From Neelides folsomi (taxonomy: Eukaryota; Arthropoda; Collembola; Neelipleona; Neelidae): a DNA stretch of 64,000 nt. Below, in pieces: positions 24,730 through 39,700 of the stretch. The translations under genes and the position numbers were made by a program. The notes beneath the pieces were generated by a model, which ran no database searches, was not told where the DNA came from, and worked only from the letters and a program-made list of their open reading frames with translations. Location of the stretch: contig JAQGBZ010000017.1 in the NCBI GenBank assembly GCA_034687125.1, positions 372,001 through 436,000 on the forward strand. The letters run 5' to 3'. How positions within the stretch are numbered: the stretch's first letter is position 1; each line of letters begins with the position of its first letter.

Positions 24730-27700
24730 TCACGAGGAGGGGATGAAGGTCGACACTGAACTGTGCTTATTCCCTACTTGATTGTTGAAGAAAGGGAAGT
24801 TCGGGGCGGGTTCTTTGCCAGAACTCAGTCTTGATGAGACGTTGATGGAGACGTTGTTCGGCCCATTTGGACCTCCCGGATGCCCATGTTGACCATGATG
24901 AGGACTGCTGTGAGGATGTGGGGCTGGATTTCGTGAGCGGCTTAGAGCAGGTGTATAGAAGATGTCATTGTTATTGTAATTACTCTTGTTGGAAAGGAGC
25001 CCTTCAGGAGTCGAACACTGGTAGAGGACTTGAGACACGAGAGCCGCCACTTTCTGTTCAAGGATCTGACTCATGACAAGTTGGAGAAGTCGCGGCTCGT
25101 GCTGCACGAACAATCCACGATTATCTGGATGTTTGGAAAGGTTAAGGAGACTTCCAGCTGCTCTGCGAAGCATATCAAGACTCGTCCCCATTGCTTCTGG
25201 GTTATCTCGAAGAACCGAAAATCCATGGTTGTTCGCTATGCTCATAGCATTCGATTCAGCCTAAAATTTTAAGAAAGTTAAATTAAATAATCTCATTAAT
25301 AAAATTGGATACACATCAATTAATCAGAATTATTGAATTATTTAAACTTAAAGTAAAACTTTTATAATAAAATTATTGGTTTAATTGAAATAATAAAACT
25401 CACTTGTTCAATAAAAGAGATGAGGAGGGAGATGCAAGGGTTCTGGAGAGCAATTGTTCTAGCTACACCCGAGTCAGCCGCCGAAAGGTACGAAATGAGA
25501 TTGACAGAGAACTCCCTAATAACTTGGTCTTCTGTCCTGCAGAGACACCGGCAGAGGAGCTGACACAACCTCTCTATCCTCGAATATGGAGGAGTAGCCA
25601 ACAGGAGGTCAACGTTCCCTTGGGTCACACTCAACTTGCACAGTGATTCAATGGCGAGTCTTTGAGGTGACAAATTCGAACCAGAAGAAGGGCCAAGAGT
25701 TGGAAACGAATCTTGTCCATACGCTGCCGGACAAACTGCCCAATGGAGAAGGCCATCCAACACAGGTCTGCTCACTTCTTCCGAAAAAGAACTCAAGTCC
25801 ATTTGCCCAGAGATGTTCGAGATCATGACGAGGACGTGTTCTCTAATATGATGCATGTACTCCCACCACCACTCCTCATCAGCTCCACAGAGGCTTGTAC
25901 AGGATTCAGCATCAATTTCAGCTGCAGCAGCTGCAGCCGCTGCCACTGCAATGAGCCCATCCTCATCTTCAGCTCCATTGAGAGCTGAAGATTCCTCTTC
26001 CATCATTTTCATTCTCTTAGAAGTTGGCTTTCCCTTGAGCGGATGTTCATGATGGAGTAAAAGCAGCTTTCCCATTAAGCTCAAGAAATTCATATTTTTC
26101 CCAAACTCGACGTCATTTCCAGGAACGAATGTCAAGTTCCTCAGGATGTTGCAAATGGAAAGGCAGCGTCTGGCCAAAGAATCTTGAGACTCAGTCACAT
26201 GATACAAACTAGGTTCATCTCGTGTATAACATTCGTCTTCAAACTCTTCCATTTTTCTTCTCTTGAGGGAACAACCGGGATCTTTGACACGGATGCCTCC
26301 TTCACACAATAAGATCTCAACGGGCTTTTTCTCAGGGAAATCGTGGGAAGAGTTGGAATTCTCTCCTGTAAAGCTCATGGCATCGTCACTTTGTCCATTC
26401 ACAAGCTCTTCCTTCTTTTTCTGTTTTTTGGCCTCGTCCTCGTTGTTGTTGTCAGTGACACTTCTCGTTCGTCGGGTCCTCTTCGGGGGAAGATTCAAAA
26501 CTTGACTGTTTCTCCTTAGAGGAAACCGATGGCTGGGAACTGGCAAGGGAATTTCTTTCATTTCTTCAATATCGACTGGTTCTTCCTTCACCACTACTGG
26601 AGGTTCTTCTTCTTCCTTATTCTCCTTTTTCTCGTCTTTGAGAATTCTGATGGTGGGAACGATGTTGAGATCCGATGAGAATGAAGTGATGACGTGGCGT
26701 GTGAGGTCCATTGTAGCTGTCGGCTGTCCGACAAAATCAGGATCGTTTCTAGCCTTCTCATCTGAATCCCATTCACGGGGACCGCTAACGATGAAGGGTT
26801 CTTCCTCTCTGTTCAAGATCCCAACTTTATCTCCGGATATTCGGCTCACGAATGTGTAGTTTGTCCCACTCAGCACTAACGTCCGACCTCCTTCTTTCAT
26901 ATCAACTCCGTTTGGAACTCCAATGTCCACACCTTCTTCCGCACTTGCTAGTGTCGTTTCGAACCATTTACGATCCTATGAAAAAAAATTCAATTTACAA
27001 TTTAAATAATGAGAATTTACGAAATATTTCCCAAGCCAGTACATTATTGGATTTCCTAATTAATCAATAATATAATATACCTTTGAGTTTAAGCCTTCTT
27101 CTGCTTTCAGGTCTCCTTGATCAATCCCAACGGCTTGACCAAAGATAAGGATGAGTGACCGTCGAAGATGTTCCAAAAGAATCTCCATAAGGCCAGGAAG
27201 ATAAGTTAGAGAAAAGTATGAAACGGATTGATCGTCGTATAAAAGCACATTGAGAACATCCAAAGCCCATGTCGTTTCCGCTAATAGTCCAGACTTCAAA
27301 CACATCATTATCCTCCAGGCCTCCACGGGAGCCACGTTGTTCTACAAATTCAATTACCCATTACATTCAATTCAATTCAACTCACTCTCAATGAAGTCCA
27401 ATTCAGTTAATTGAAAAGAACATCGTATCAGTAATTTGTTAATACCTTGTGAAGTTTGTGTCTTCTTGTTAGTAGTGGAGTGACAGCTTCAATACTATCA
27501 TGAGGGAACGCCACTTCCTTTTTCGCAGGTCCCGATGAGGAGGAATATTGAGCTTGTTGAGGCTGTGGAGACATAGGAGGGAGTGGATGTGGTGGAGGGC
27601 CCATTCCTCCAGCTCTCATTGTACTCAGCTCGTTCATATGAGCCAAAGGGCCAGACATCATCGGTTTGCCCGGTGAACCGCCGACAGATACAGGAGGCGG

Positions 27701-30700
27701 AGGTGGAATCATTCCTCCAACTGTCGAGAAGTTCTTGTACATGTCAGCTCCTTTCCCAGGAGGAGGTGGAAATCCTGGGCGAGGCGGTCTTGGTTGAGCC
27801 CATGAGGAACCGGCAGGACTGACTTGAGGCACTGGTGGAGCAGAAGGTACAGGACTCCCAGGACCATAACGACCATCAGGACTTGGCCATGATCCTTGGC
27901 CTGATGGAGGAGCAGGTTGTCCAAGTTGGGGACCTCTTGAGCTAGGAGGCATTTGACCCCATGGTTGCGGAGGTGCCTGACTTGGAGAACTGGAAGGAGG
28001 TGCTCCTGGTGAATGAGATGAAGGTGCTGAGCTCGTGGCAGCTTGAGGATGCGGATGAGGAGGACCAGGTGATGGAACGACTGCTCCTCCAGGAGTCGGC
28101 GAAGGACCAGGATATGCTCCACCTCTTCCAGGCTGAGCTGTTGGAGGTCCAGCTGAAGGTTGAGGAGGTCCTGAAGGTGGATATTGTCCGCCGCTATTCT
28201 GCCAACCTATTAAATCAATTGCAAAATAAGGATAATCCAAACTCCACGATAAACTTTTGCCTATTCCTTATCAAAATGAAATTTAATAGCGTATAATCGG
28301 ATTGTATCTTTATATTGTACGTATTTATAATACCCATACCCTTAAACAACAATTGGTATTTAAGTGAGTGGGGAATCATGACTAGTTAATGGTTCTGCAG
28401 TTTGAAATTAAATACTCTTATTTCATTTTAAATATCTAAGCTATTACAATTGTTTTCCCCCGTTCGCCAATTCCATCAAATGAAAGAGCGAGGAGAACGG
28501 GGGGAGCATGAGGGACAAAAAACTCTTAATGGCCTTTCTTGTTCGAGTTCCAGTGAAATGAGGATATTATTGGCTCGCCACCAAAGAGAACGAAGAGAGG
28601 AGCTATATAACACCAAACTAGGAACATTCTCCTTTATATCTAAAGTTGAAAGAGGAGGGTTCAATTCCTAGAATTGAGTGAGTCGTACCATAAGGAGGCA
28701 TCCGCTGTTGTTGTGGCGGTCCTTGTCCCTGGGGCGGGTATCCCGGGAACGTGGTTGCACCGGCTGGTCCTGCAGGCTCCTTGCCGGCCGGCGGAAGGAA
28801 CCCAGAGTAAGGCGCCCCGCTCGGCGGCTGTCCCGCCGCTTGACCTTCTTTCGGTGGTGGATAGTCGACACGTCTGCCTTGGCTCGGATGGGGTGGTGGC
28901 ATATGTTTACCACCACTACCATGGGATCCAGGTCCTGACGACTGACCACTTCCCGGTGGGTAACCCTATAGTTAAAAAATATTTTGTTATTAGCAATTCA
29001 AGGAGCTAAAGCCGTGTGGTGAATTCAATATTAAATTAGATAAAATGGAAAATTAGCATTTTATTACTTCGGACATCAAGGGGCTAGAATTACAAGGCAG
29101 CTGTATAGAGCGCTTAGCGGATTTCAGTATTTTCTTCTAGAATGAAAAGAATAAGCAACAATTGTAAAAAGCATTATTTTATTTCCTAGCGGGTCAGTAA
29201 AACAATAAAATACATCACAATGTGCAAATTAGGTATTGATATTTGAAGCTTGATTATTTTATTAAAATAAAATATTATATTAATTTTATGCTTAAGTTAA
29301 AAATGGTTAAACAAAACATAAAAAAACATTGATTAGCTCGTACTTTTAAAGTAGATTTAAGCGTAGAAATGCCAGGCGGTGGCGAACGAATGAGTAATTG
29401 GTGAACCAAATTGGATGAAGCGTCCGAAATAGGCTAGCAATTTTAATAAAGCTCAAATGACATGAAAATTGATTAAAAGATTCAATACTTGATCAGTTGG
29501 TGGAGGCGGCTGGGAATGATAATAGTCTTGATTCGGGTATCCGTTTGGTGCCTGTGGCGGAAACGGTGGCCTTCCTTGAGGAGGATAAGGAGATTGTCCC
29601 GGAGGTGGCGGCCCTCCAGCTGTTGTTGATGTTGGCGGCCCCATCGCATTATACCTCCCATCTTCACTTGGAGGTGGTGGAGGAACGGCGGGGGCCGGGG
29701 CGGCCGACGCACCTTGAGGTCCCTGTGGAGGCGGCGGATGGGCCGGAGGATAAGCAGATGGGGCAGCAGGAGGAACTCCTGGCGGCGGAGTTTCTCCCGG
29801 GTATCCGCCATACATTGGTCGTGGTCCTGGTGGATATGGGCCCTGGGTGGATTGGGGGTAGGGCTGACCAGCCGGGTAAGGTTCATGACCAGCCGGAGGA
29901 GCTCCTACTGGAGGCCCTCTTGAGTATTCTTGACCTGGTGGCGGTGGATACTGAGGATAGCTCCCTGGTGGTCCTTGATACCCTGTGATGAAACAATGTT
30001 AAGACCCAATCTGAGAATAGGACAATTTGGGAAGTGGAAAGTGATTAGAAAGCAGATTTGGAGAAATTCCCTTTCTTAAAAGAACTTTTTTTAATTTCTC
30101 AACGCATCAAAATTCTTTCCCAATTTCAATAATTCTAATCTATTTAAATTTACATTTTCTAAAGATTGTTAATTTATTAATTATATATAATATTTTTAAA
30201 ATTTCTCAAATGATTTATTTTTAAAAAAGCGGTTCCGTTGAAAAAAGAGTCAAATCAATTTTAAATCTCAATTTATAAAAAAGAAGCAAATTGGAATTCA
30301 AAGCAAAGTTTCATTTCGCATTTCTAAAAGATTAAAACCCGGTTTTAAGATCAGAAAGGGCGCAGAGGGTCTTTTCTCGACATTAAGATTCGAATTATTG
30401 AATGAGTAATATATAGAGATCAATTAATCAAGGGAGAAGGAAGAGTTTTTAAAAATACACGAAGGGTCGTGTTAAGGAGAAAGAAAACAGGGCCTGAAAC
30501 ACGTACCAGTAGGTGGAGGAGTCGAATACGGAGGATAATAATTGGCCCTACCACCCTGCTGTTGTTGGTTATGACTTGGATGAAATTGATGCAAGTATTG
30601 GTTAGACGGATGCATGTCATCGAACGGATTCGAAACACTGATATTCTTATCACCTAGTCAGAGAGACATTCATCAGACTTGCCCATACGCTTCCCCAGCG

Positions 30701-33700
30701 ACAATGAGAAATCCCTCCACCAGACCAACTGGAGAATCCTCACTTACAATCCAACGACAAAACAAAGTCTTCTCAAGCAAAGTTATTCCAAAACAACCCC
30801 AGGGAAAAAAATGGCAAAAAACCTTACCCTTCAAAACAATAAAAAATATAAATAGGAAGGAGAAAGGCCAAAAAAGATTATTAATAATTTAGTTAAAAAA
30901 ATTTCAAATTACTCGAAAGTTAGTCATGTTACAGTTGAACTTGACGAGTAGGTTTTATATAAGTAGAGGTTCAAAACATTCGGTACATTAGAATGTGTTA
31001 CAATTGAAAGTAGAAGGATTTAGAAATAGGAACGAAGAGTCTAATTTCCGGTTAACTCTAAATAAAATTGAGGTACTTGGATGTAAAGTCAAGGATCCCA
31101 AGAAAAAATTGTGCTCAAGCGGAAGAGGAGTGAGAGAGAATGAGTGAGTTACCAGGATGAGTAGATTGATTTTGGGGAGACTGGCCAGGAGGAGGAGGTC
31201 CTCTCTGAGAACCAGGAGGGGCCGAGGGTGGCGGTCCGCCCGGCGGAGCTGACTGTCCATAATCTCCTGGACCTCCTGGCGGATAGGGTGGATATGAAGG
31301 GCCGCCAAATCCATCCATCGAGGAGTTGTTGGCAGCAGCTGGGCCAGGGAACGAATCCTGAGAATTGGAGGATCCAGGAGAAGGAACTGGTGCGGCTTTG
31401 GACCCCTTCTTCTTCGACGTCGCCTCAACCTGATTGATGAGCGGTTGAGGGTCGATCCCGCCACGGTCAAATTTGCACTCAAAGGGAAGGAGATGCTTTG
31501 TATAGTGTTTCCTCAATGTATATGCTGCACTCGACGATGCACCAATGCCAAGGCTCCCTGCAATATCCTTCCATGTCTTGTTCTTTGTAACCTACAAAGG
31601 AGAAAAAGTTAGTTTTCCTTTCAACATCAAAAATTAGATTTTATAACATTATTGCACAATTTACTTCAAGGAAACCGCCGCGCTCTTTCACGAGGAAATA
31701 GAGCCTAAAGAGATCCAAGGGATTCTTTGAAATGGTCGGACAGGCCGTAATCGGAGTCCCGTGTTCCTCCATGTAATGAAGCAATTTATCGAGGAACATT
31801 CTTCGCTCAGGGTTGTCATCCATGTCATACAACTTGTTCATGCTGTCCGGCTTCTAACAAATCAAAAGAATATAATAAATAAAGATTCAAATAAACACCC
31901 ACCACCACCAAAAAGGAAATAAAAAAACGTTTACCAAAAACAAAGAAAAATGTATTACTTTTTTTACCTTCACTTTCGACCTGTAATGGTCACTAGGCGG
32001 GGGAGGTTGGGGATGACTATTTAGCACCTAAAATTAAAGGTTTACATTTAGTCGTCAGTTTTCTCGATTATAAAATATATAAAATTGAACATTTTATAAA
32101 ATCTAATTTTCTCTATTAACTTACAGGACTCGCGGGTGTTTTTGGCCAACCAGGGCTATTCATTTCACCGTACTCCTCGTGTATGGAGCCCATAGAGACA
32201 GCCCCAGGAGAGTGGACGGCATTTCCTTGGGGTGTCGGCGGATGACTTTGGTACGTGTGACTTACAGGGCCCTCCTTTCGCAGCTTTGGCATCTGTGGTC
32301 CCTCGTCTCCCCCAGAAGTCCCTGAAGCGTTAGAGAGAGTCGACTGTTGTGATGCTTCATCCACCGGGGCACCGTCCGGTCCAACAGACACAATGTTTGG
32401 CGGATTCGCGTTGCTCTCGGCACTCTCTGCCTCGTGAGGTGGAGGCGGAAGATGATGAGGACCCGAAGAACCAAGTGGAGGTGTTGGACTGCTTGATGGG
32501 AGCCCAGAAGCCGATGGCGGACCCATTTGTCCTCCGTAACCTCCCCCATGAGGTGGAGATCCAAACCCCATCTTTTGCTATTTTAAATTATAAAGATCCA
32601 ATTTAATTAAATCGTTTTTAATCAATTGAAAGTGTAACGATGAAAGGAATCTTCATTTACCTGGAGATGGTGTTTGAGATAATGTGGATGAGATCTCTGC
32701 TGGGGATTCTGGCTCTGATTTTGCGGTTGAGCCTGAGGAGGTGGCCAATTCTGGCCCTGTTGAGGAGGTGGTCCTCCGGGACCATAACCAGGAGGTGGAG
32801 GACCATATGGATATTGGTTCTGAGGAGGAGGCGGAGTCCCTGCAACATGATTCGGAAGGTTCGGCCGCGTTTGCGGAGGCAGCGGATGTGGATAGTTATT
32901 TGGGCCCGGTTGTTGACCAGGAGGCTGAGGCGGGTATCCCCCATGATGTCTCGAGGCTCCAGTCGGATAGACCTGCTGCTGTTGTTGTTGCCAATGTTGT
33001 TGTTGTGGCCCTTGTTGATAGTGTGGTTGCATTTGAGGAAGATGGCTCAATTTTCCTCCTGGATACATCGCATGATGTTGAGGAGGCGCCATTGACTGCC
33101 CAGGATAGCCTCCTAATGAATTTCAAAAAAAATAAAAATAAATATTTGTTAATTTATCATTTCCATCATCCTTCTCGAGCCATTTCTTACAAAATCAATA
33201 TTAATACTATTTCAGCATTTTTAACCTAAAGTTAAAAAAATAAATGAATAATAATTCGAACAGAGCCTAGACTGCCTAGAGTGCAGTGTACAATATAAAG
33301 TAAATAAACTCAATGTTTCACTGATATGTGCATAGATCTGTAATGTGGCAAAGAACTTGACACATGGTAAACTGTCACCCGCGGCTTGACAAAAGTTCCA
33401 ATAAAGAATAGTAATTGGTGGCTAGACTCAATGTGAAAAGGAAAGTCGACAATGAGACCATTTTCACGTTTCCCGAAGGTTACGCTTAAATTGAAGGAAA
33501 TCAAAGTCGGCATTCTTCTGTCTGCGTGGTTTACACTTGTAGCATTTAAGCACAATGTTCAATAAAAGAGTGAAGGGGGAATCCTGCTCCTAATGAAATG
33601 CTAATTTATTCAGGTGGAATGCTGTGCATCAATGAATGTCTCCACAAATAGCCTGTTTGACACAATAAGTGACTCGAGACATCCTGTAGGAATCTCAATG

Positions 33701-36700
33701 TGATGATAAGAAAGACCTTCGAATTTCGTTTGAGAAGATTCAGATGAGCAGAGGTGAAAGTCTCGACGGAAAAACATCAACTATCTTCAGATTTGTCAAT
33801 CATCCCATTTTTCTTGCCACAATGATTATTTAATTTCGATATTCACACCTCCATCAGATATAATATTCATTGTTTGTTTTAATTGTCTTCAGCTATCAAT
33901 GAAATATTATTTCAAAACAAAATGGTATAATGTCTGTTATGTTGATACTCATTCACAGTCCATGCATATTCTTTCCTCATCATTTAACCATAAACTGACC
34001 TTCTACTCTATGTTATAGTTTATCGATCACCCAATTGAAACCAATTTAATATTCTCGTTTATAAGAAAATTGTCACAATGATATAATTAAATGCAACATC
34101 ATGACGTATGTTGGCTGTACGCATACAGCTTCCATTTCTGGCACAAGTATGTAAATGAGAGAAGGGACTCAATCTCGTGACGGGGATGCATTTCGTGACA
34201 ATTGGACAAAAACCTTCCTAAACAAATATGAAGCCGGGGCCTTAGCCTAAATTTAAAAATACCCTTTCCTTCGCCGAGCCCTCGAGTCCCTAGTTTATTT
34301 ATCATTACATTATTTAATACATTACAATTCAATTTTTTACTTTATACCTTCCTCCTCAATTCAATGGTCTTCATATTTCAAGAAAATGATTTATATAGTT
34401 AAATAATTTATTCAATCAATTCTTATAACAAATCAAACTTATCGACATTTAACATGAAACAATGCTTATAAAATTTTAACATGCTATTTCCTACCCAATT
34501 TTTATAAATTCATAATTGAAACTAAACCGGATACCATTTAGGATGATGGTTTAACCAAGTTTAACAAAGAAAATGAAAGTCAGCTTATTAATAATTCTAT
34601 TAATCTCTTAAATTAATAATGAATTACTCGAAAAGTGAAATCTGTATATCAGAACTTCAGAACACGAATAAACACAATGCACCAGAATTAAAACTAATTT
34701 AATAATAAATCTGAATGCTTGTTATTGTTATGTTCGAAGCAGATAGATAAATAAAGTTTAATTAAGACCCTGATAATGACATTTATATAAAACGTGGAAG
34801 TGCATTCTTCATAATGGTTTGTTACTCCTATAATATGTACTCCTCTACTATGCATTGTATAACGCTTGCAAGTAAATAGATTCAAATAATGTAAGTGGAA
34901 TGACCTCAATCAAACACATGTTAACACTCCACACACCTCAAAATAAAACAATTGAGAGGAAAGGAACTCATTTCTCATTCACCAAACCCTTCTCAATCAA
35001 ATCAAACAACACATCAAATTACACAATATTCAAGTTTCCTCCAATTACATATTAGTTTACTTGTGTTCCTTTCCCAGATTTTTCATAAAAATAAATAAGA
35101 AGAACAGGATTTATACAGTAATTATCTTTAAATTGTCACTTGAAATTATACACTTCCATTGTCCGTTTTTGTACAGCTCTCATCTTACAATTATTAAGTA
35201 TAATGACAGGTTGAAAGATAAACTATGAAACTATAAGACTTCAAATTCAAGCCTGAAAGCCTATATCACTAAAATGAAACAAACATACAAGATTGTTGAA
35301 AAAGTTAATAATGAAGTGTGAAGTATCTCTACCTGTATTAACATCCAATTCAAATGTTAGGTTAATTGAGAAAAAAGTGAAATTGAGGGATGGAAAAAAA
35401 CGGCTAAGCAACTTAAGCAAGTACTGTCATTCACTAGTTGATCCATCGAGACATGGAAAGTAAAGGACGATTTGAGCGTATTTTTACACTCTTCACTTAA
35501 ATCCGTTATACAACTCGACGACTCTCATTCACTCACATCTAATGTAATCCTCTAAAACTCTTACTACATATAAAACGATACAAATAAGGGATATACCTAC
35601 CCAACTTTCCTATCTCCAATCCCTGTATTTACACTATAAAGTATACTCATTGTATTTCTGAGTATATCTACAAATCTACCTGATTTTCCACAAAAGTAGT
35701 CCTATACACCCATCCTTATTGAACCATCACCTCTCAAATGTGCATTTGAAGTCAATGCATGGAGTCGAGTATAGGAGACTCGAGACCTTGCCCTTCCTCC
35801 TTTTCATCCCATCACACGCATGTTTAATAATGTGTCCCTATAGTCAGTGATTTCCATATCAGGGGCATTGTTTCGTAGTCAGCTGAAGAGATTAGCATGT
35901 GAATTGGCAGGGTAATCCTGTAGGATAGGTCAAGAGGTTCCAACTCCACTTCATCATCCGTCCCCTTTCGATGATAAAGGAGTCGGAGAAGGATAAAAGG
36001 GGAGGAAAACAAACAGATTCCTCTTCAATCCAGGAGAGTTCATTATTCTTCTCAATGGAGACATTCCTCTTGAAAAACCATCACAGGGCTCAGTCAGGAC
36101 CAACCAGGGGCAATAAATCAAAGGCCAAAGGAGGAGAACTCACAAAGCTAATCTAATCCAAATCATGAGGAAACTTCCTTGAACTTCAGTTTAAAATTTT
36201 CCTTCATATTCGCTTCACACAAAAGGTCGAATGAGCTGAAGGGAAATGAAACATAGGTCGGGGACATAACCAGAACCAATCCACCAACTTTCATCTCTAT
36301 GTATTGGACATTATTCTCCACATGTCTATCCTTATAGAGGTATAACATAATGTACTTTTCAATAAAAAATGAATGATGTTTATAAGTATGAATACATTAC
36401 AATGAGAAAACCTACATTTGTTCATTCATAAAATGACTTTAACACTCTAATGCTTTCTCTTATAAGTATAGTTTCTTTTCTTTTATATGAAAATCTTTTC
36501 CGTCTTCCGCTCCTTCCCCCAAAGAGGTAATTGAATGAATTTACTATGAAGTCTCAGAGAATCCAAGGCGGTCCCCATTTCCCTCATTACCTAACAACCA
36601 TTTGCTGTGGGGTCCGGCTTCCCTACTTTCCACGTCTCATTCCGGAGAAATGGAGCAGGGGATGTCAGGAAACCCCATTAGCCACCTAATTTATTGACAT

Positions 36701-39700
36701 GCCATGAAGACACACATGGAGGGAACGGCAAACCCAAACTAATACAATCTACCAATCCACAATTCCATCCAAGCTGAGAGAATGGGAAGATCCCCCTTTG
36801 GTATGCATAGTCCATATGATATTCGTATCAAAAGAGAGATGTGTGTGGAAGTTCTTGTTAAACTCTCAAGAACCACCGCTCTCAATCTGTCAGCCTTAAA
36901 CTCCCAACCCAGGCTATTAAAACTTTTGTGGTGAATGTGTAAAGATGTATAAGAAGATGGCGAAAGTTCATCTGTTGCTCCTCCGACATCCTCGAGGTGA
37001 CTTTAAAGCTTTCTCGGAAACCGGAAAGCTCAGCTCAACCTCCCTCATTTGCATTTACATTACATGTCCTCATTCTGACCCAGTTATCCACCCCACTTTC
37101 TCTCAATTGAGAAATTCAATATTACTCCTCCATTCATGCTTTTACAAATGAACACGCCTCACTTCCTCATTCAAAATCTGGCCTTTAGCTCAATTAAAAA
37201 AACCATGAAAAATTTATAAATGAATTCTGCAATTTTTATAGCCATCTCGTTTCAGTTTAATTAAAACTACTAGAACAATTTTTTGTAATGACCATGTCGT
37301 TGTATTATGTCTGATGCATCTTATCTATTATTACACTACACAAACAGTTGTTATCAAAATAAAACAACTTGATTACAATTCTTTATCTTGCTCAATTAGT
37401 CAACGACTCTTTAATAGCTTACAATAATGATATTATAGATTTAATGGAAGAGATGGAAAGTGAAACTTACCCACTGCTGGCGACATGGACCTTGGTGTCG
37501 GAGAAGGAGACGGGCGGGCACCTTGAGCTCCACCGCTGTCATTACTGTTGCATTCCTATAAAAAAAGAATTAATATTATAAAGACCGAATCCTCGTAAAA
37601 ATCCTAATATTTCCCATTTCCCATACAGTTTCAAAGCCTTGACCTAGACAAGAAAGAGGCAGTTATTTACTCGTATCTTCTACTGTGGCTTATCTTTCGA
37701 ATCACGATTTCTAGGTCCTCTATTACATAATGAGGCTTCATCTCTGTAAAGGCTTCTTTAATCACACCCTCACTCCAGCTGGCCTCGGGCCAAGAAAAAA
37801 AGGAAAACAATGTTGGGACTCACATGCCATCCCAACTCAAGGGATCATCACCAGAATGAATCAAACACTTCAATCACATGATCAACTCCGACCCTTTTAT
37901 CAACACTCTCGATCAAGTTAATATAATTGGTCAAATTCAAAGCTCAATCATAACATACTTGATTTGAATGTGCTCATACATAAATCATAAGTAGATCTGT
38001 TATGGTAGTAATATCGGTTGACGCTTTATAAAAAACGTAATAGCTATGCTTGACGCTGATAGACCCAATCATTTCATTGGTAAATACTACATTTGATAGA
38101 GAGATTTCCGAAACAGCTGATCCTGATGACTTTTTGAGCCGAGGAGGGGGCCTGAAGTTCAAGTGCTATCTACTTACTTCCTCCTCCTCGGGGGAATCTT
38201 CCTGTTATTTCATTCACGTCTCCTCATTGTCTACTATGTACCAATCCTCATTGTATAGATCCCATAAACGGCTCTTTCCACCCAAATTCCACAAGACCTT
38301 CAAACTTCCGAAAGGCCGCCGAACCCTCCAAGATGAACAGTCTCCCTATAGACCTATACTTATAAACGGAATAGAAAACAAGAGATGTTTGAATTCCGAT
38401 TCTTCTTTCAACATTGAAGCTCAAATTACTCTCTTGAATAACGAGTAGACGCTCATTACACTAAAAAGAACCCACGCGGCTCACCACAATTACGCTCGAA
38501 TTCAACTAAAAATTCATGGTGGAACAACATTCTACGTCAATACACATCATTTTACAACACAGACTTTCAATTAATAAGAAACTAAGAAGCTCTTTACCCA
38601 ATGACCTCTCCTTAATGTATAAAAATTTGCATTAACTCTACCATGTATTATGAATTGGATGATCAACAAGATAGCAATTTAATGAGCCGCATAAAAAAAC
38701 TCGCATAAATATAGTTGTAAGTTGTAATGTATTTATACAGCATTTTATAGGTTAGGAAATTATGTGAACTCGGCTGAACTCAAGTTTAAAGTAAACAAAC
38801 TTTTCGTTTGTGTATTACATCAACTCCCTACTCCAATATACATAAATAACCCAATATTGAATGAGAAGAACTCCCCATTGTGAAAAAAAAGTCTTTTGAG
38901 AAAGGAAATCCACCTCATTGTGAACTTCTTGGGGGTAACCTTGCATAAGGAATTGACATTGCTCTCACTACACTTGTCCACACCTCAAAATAATTTTACT
39001 AATGAATGAGAAAGCCCTCATTATTTATTGAATGGATTCATGAGCAGAGTTCATGGATGGAAGGGTTTTAAAAATTGAACAATAAACCCTGGTAAGTCAT
39101 TAGGGGACAAGGGGACAGAAGAGGAACGAGGGTGGAGATAAAAATGTTTCCACGTTAAAACAAAGTATTACCAATTTAACTACTTTACACTCTCTATTAG
39201 GAGAGAAAAGAAGGGTATAAAGTCTTTTTATACAAGCCCCATTAACTAGAAACCGTCTGTATAGGGAAAAATACAAACACGATTGTGAGGTAATCCCTAT
39301 ACAAAGATATGGAACCTCTTCTCACTCCCAATTTTTCCTTCAAACTTTACGAGGAACTACTGACAATGAAAAAAAAGTATCTGGGAGTCTCTCCCATCCT
39401 CCACTCCTTTACCTCCCATACAAAAATGGGTGTTGGAAAGAGAATTAAGAACAAAGTTAAAGTTTATCATTGAGGAATTGAGGATAAAAGTTATTTCCAT
39501 TCCAACTGCGTTTAGCTCAGTCAGCTCACAACAGGAGGATTCTCTGCTCGTGTGTGAAGGAACTCTCTGTGAGGAACACGGAGGAGGGAGTAAATGTGGA
39601 ATTAATTAAACCATCCCTCATCTTATTATCCTTCTCTCTTGGACTAGGAGAAATTAGAGAAGGCCCTCTTTTCATATTTCTTAATTACTGCCTCAAGTCT

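Noticed and set aside
38050-38448. 132-codon open frame on the plus strand
   Set aside because: It lies in osa intron 4 on the opposite strand. The composition is unremarkable, no motif was recognised, and its length can arise by chance.
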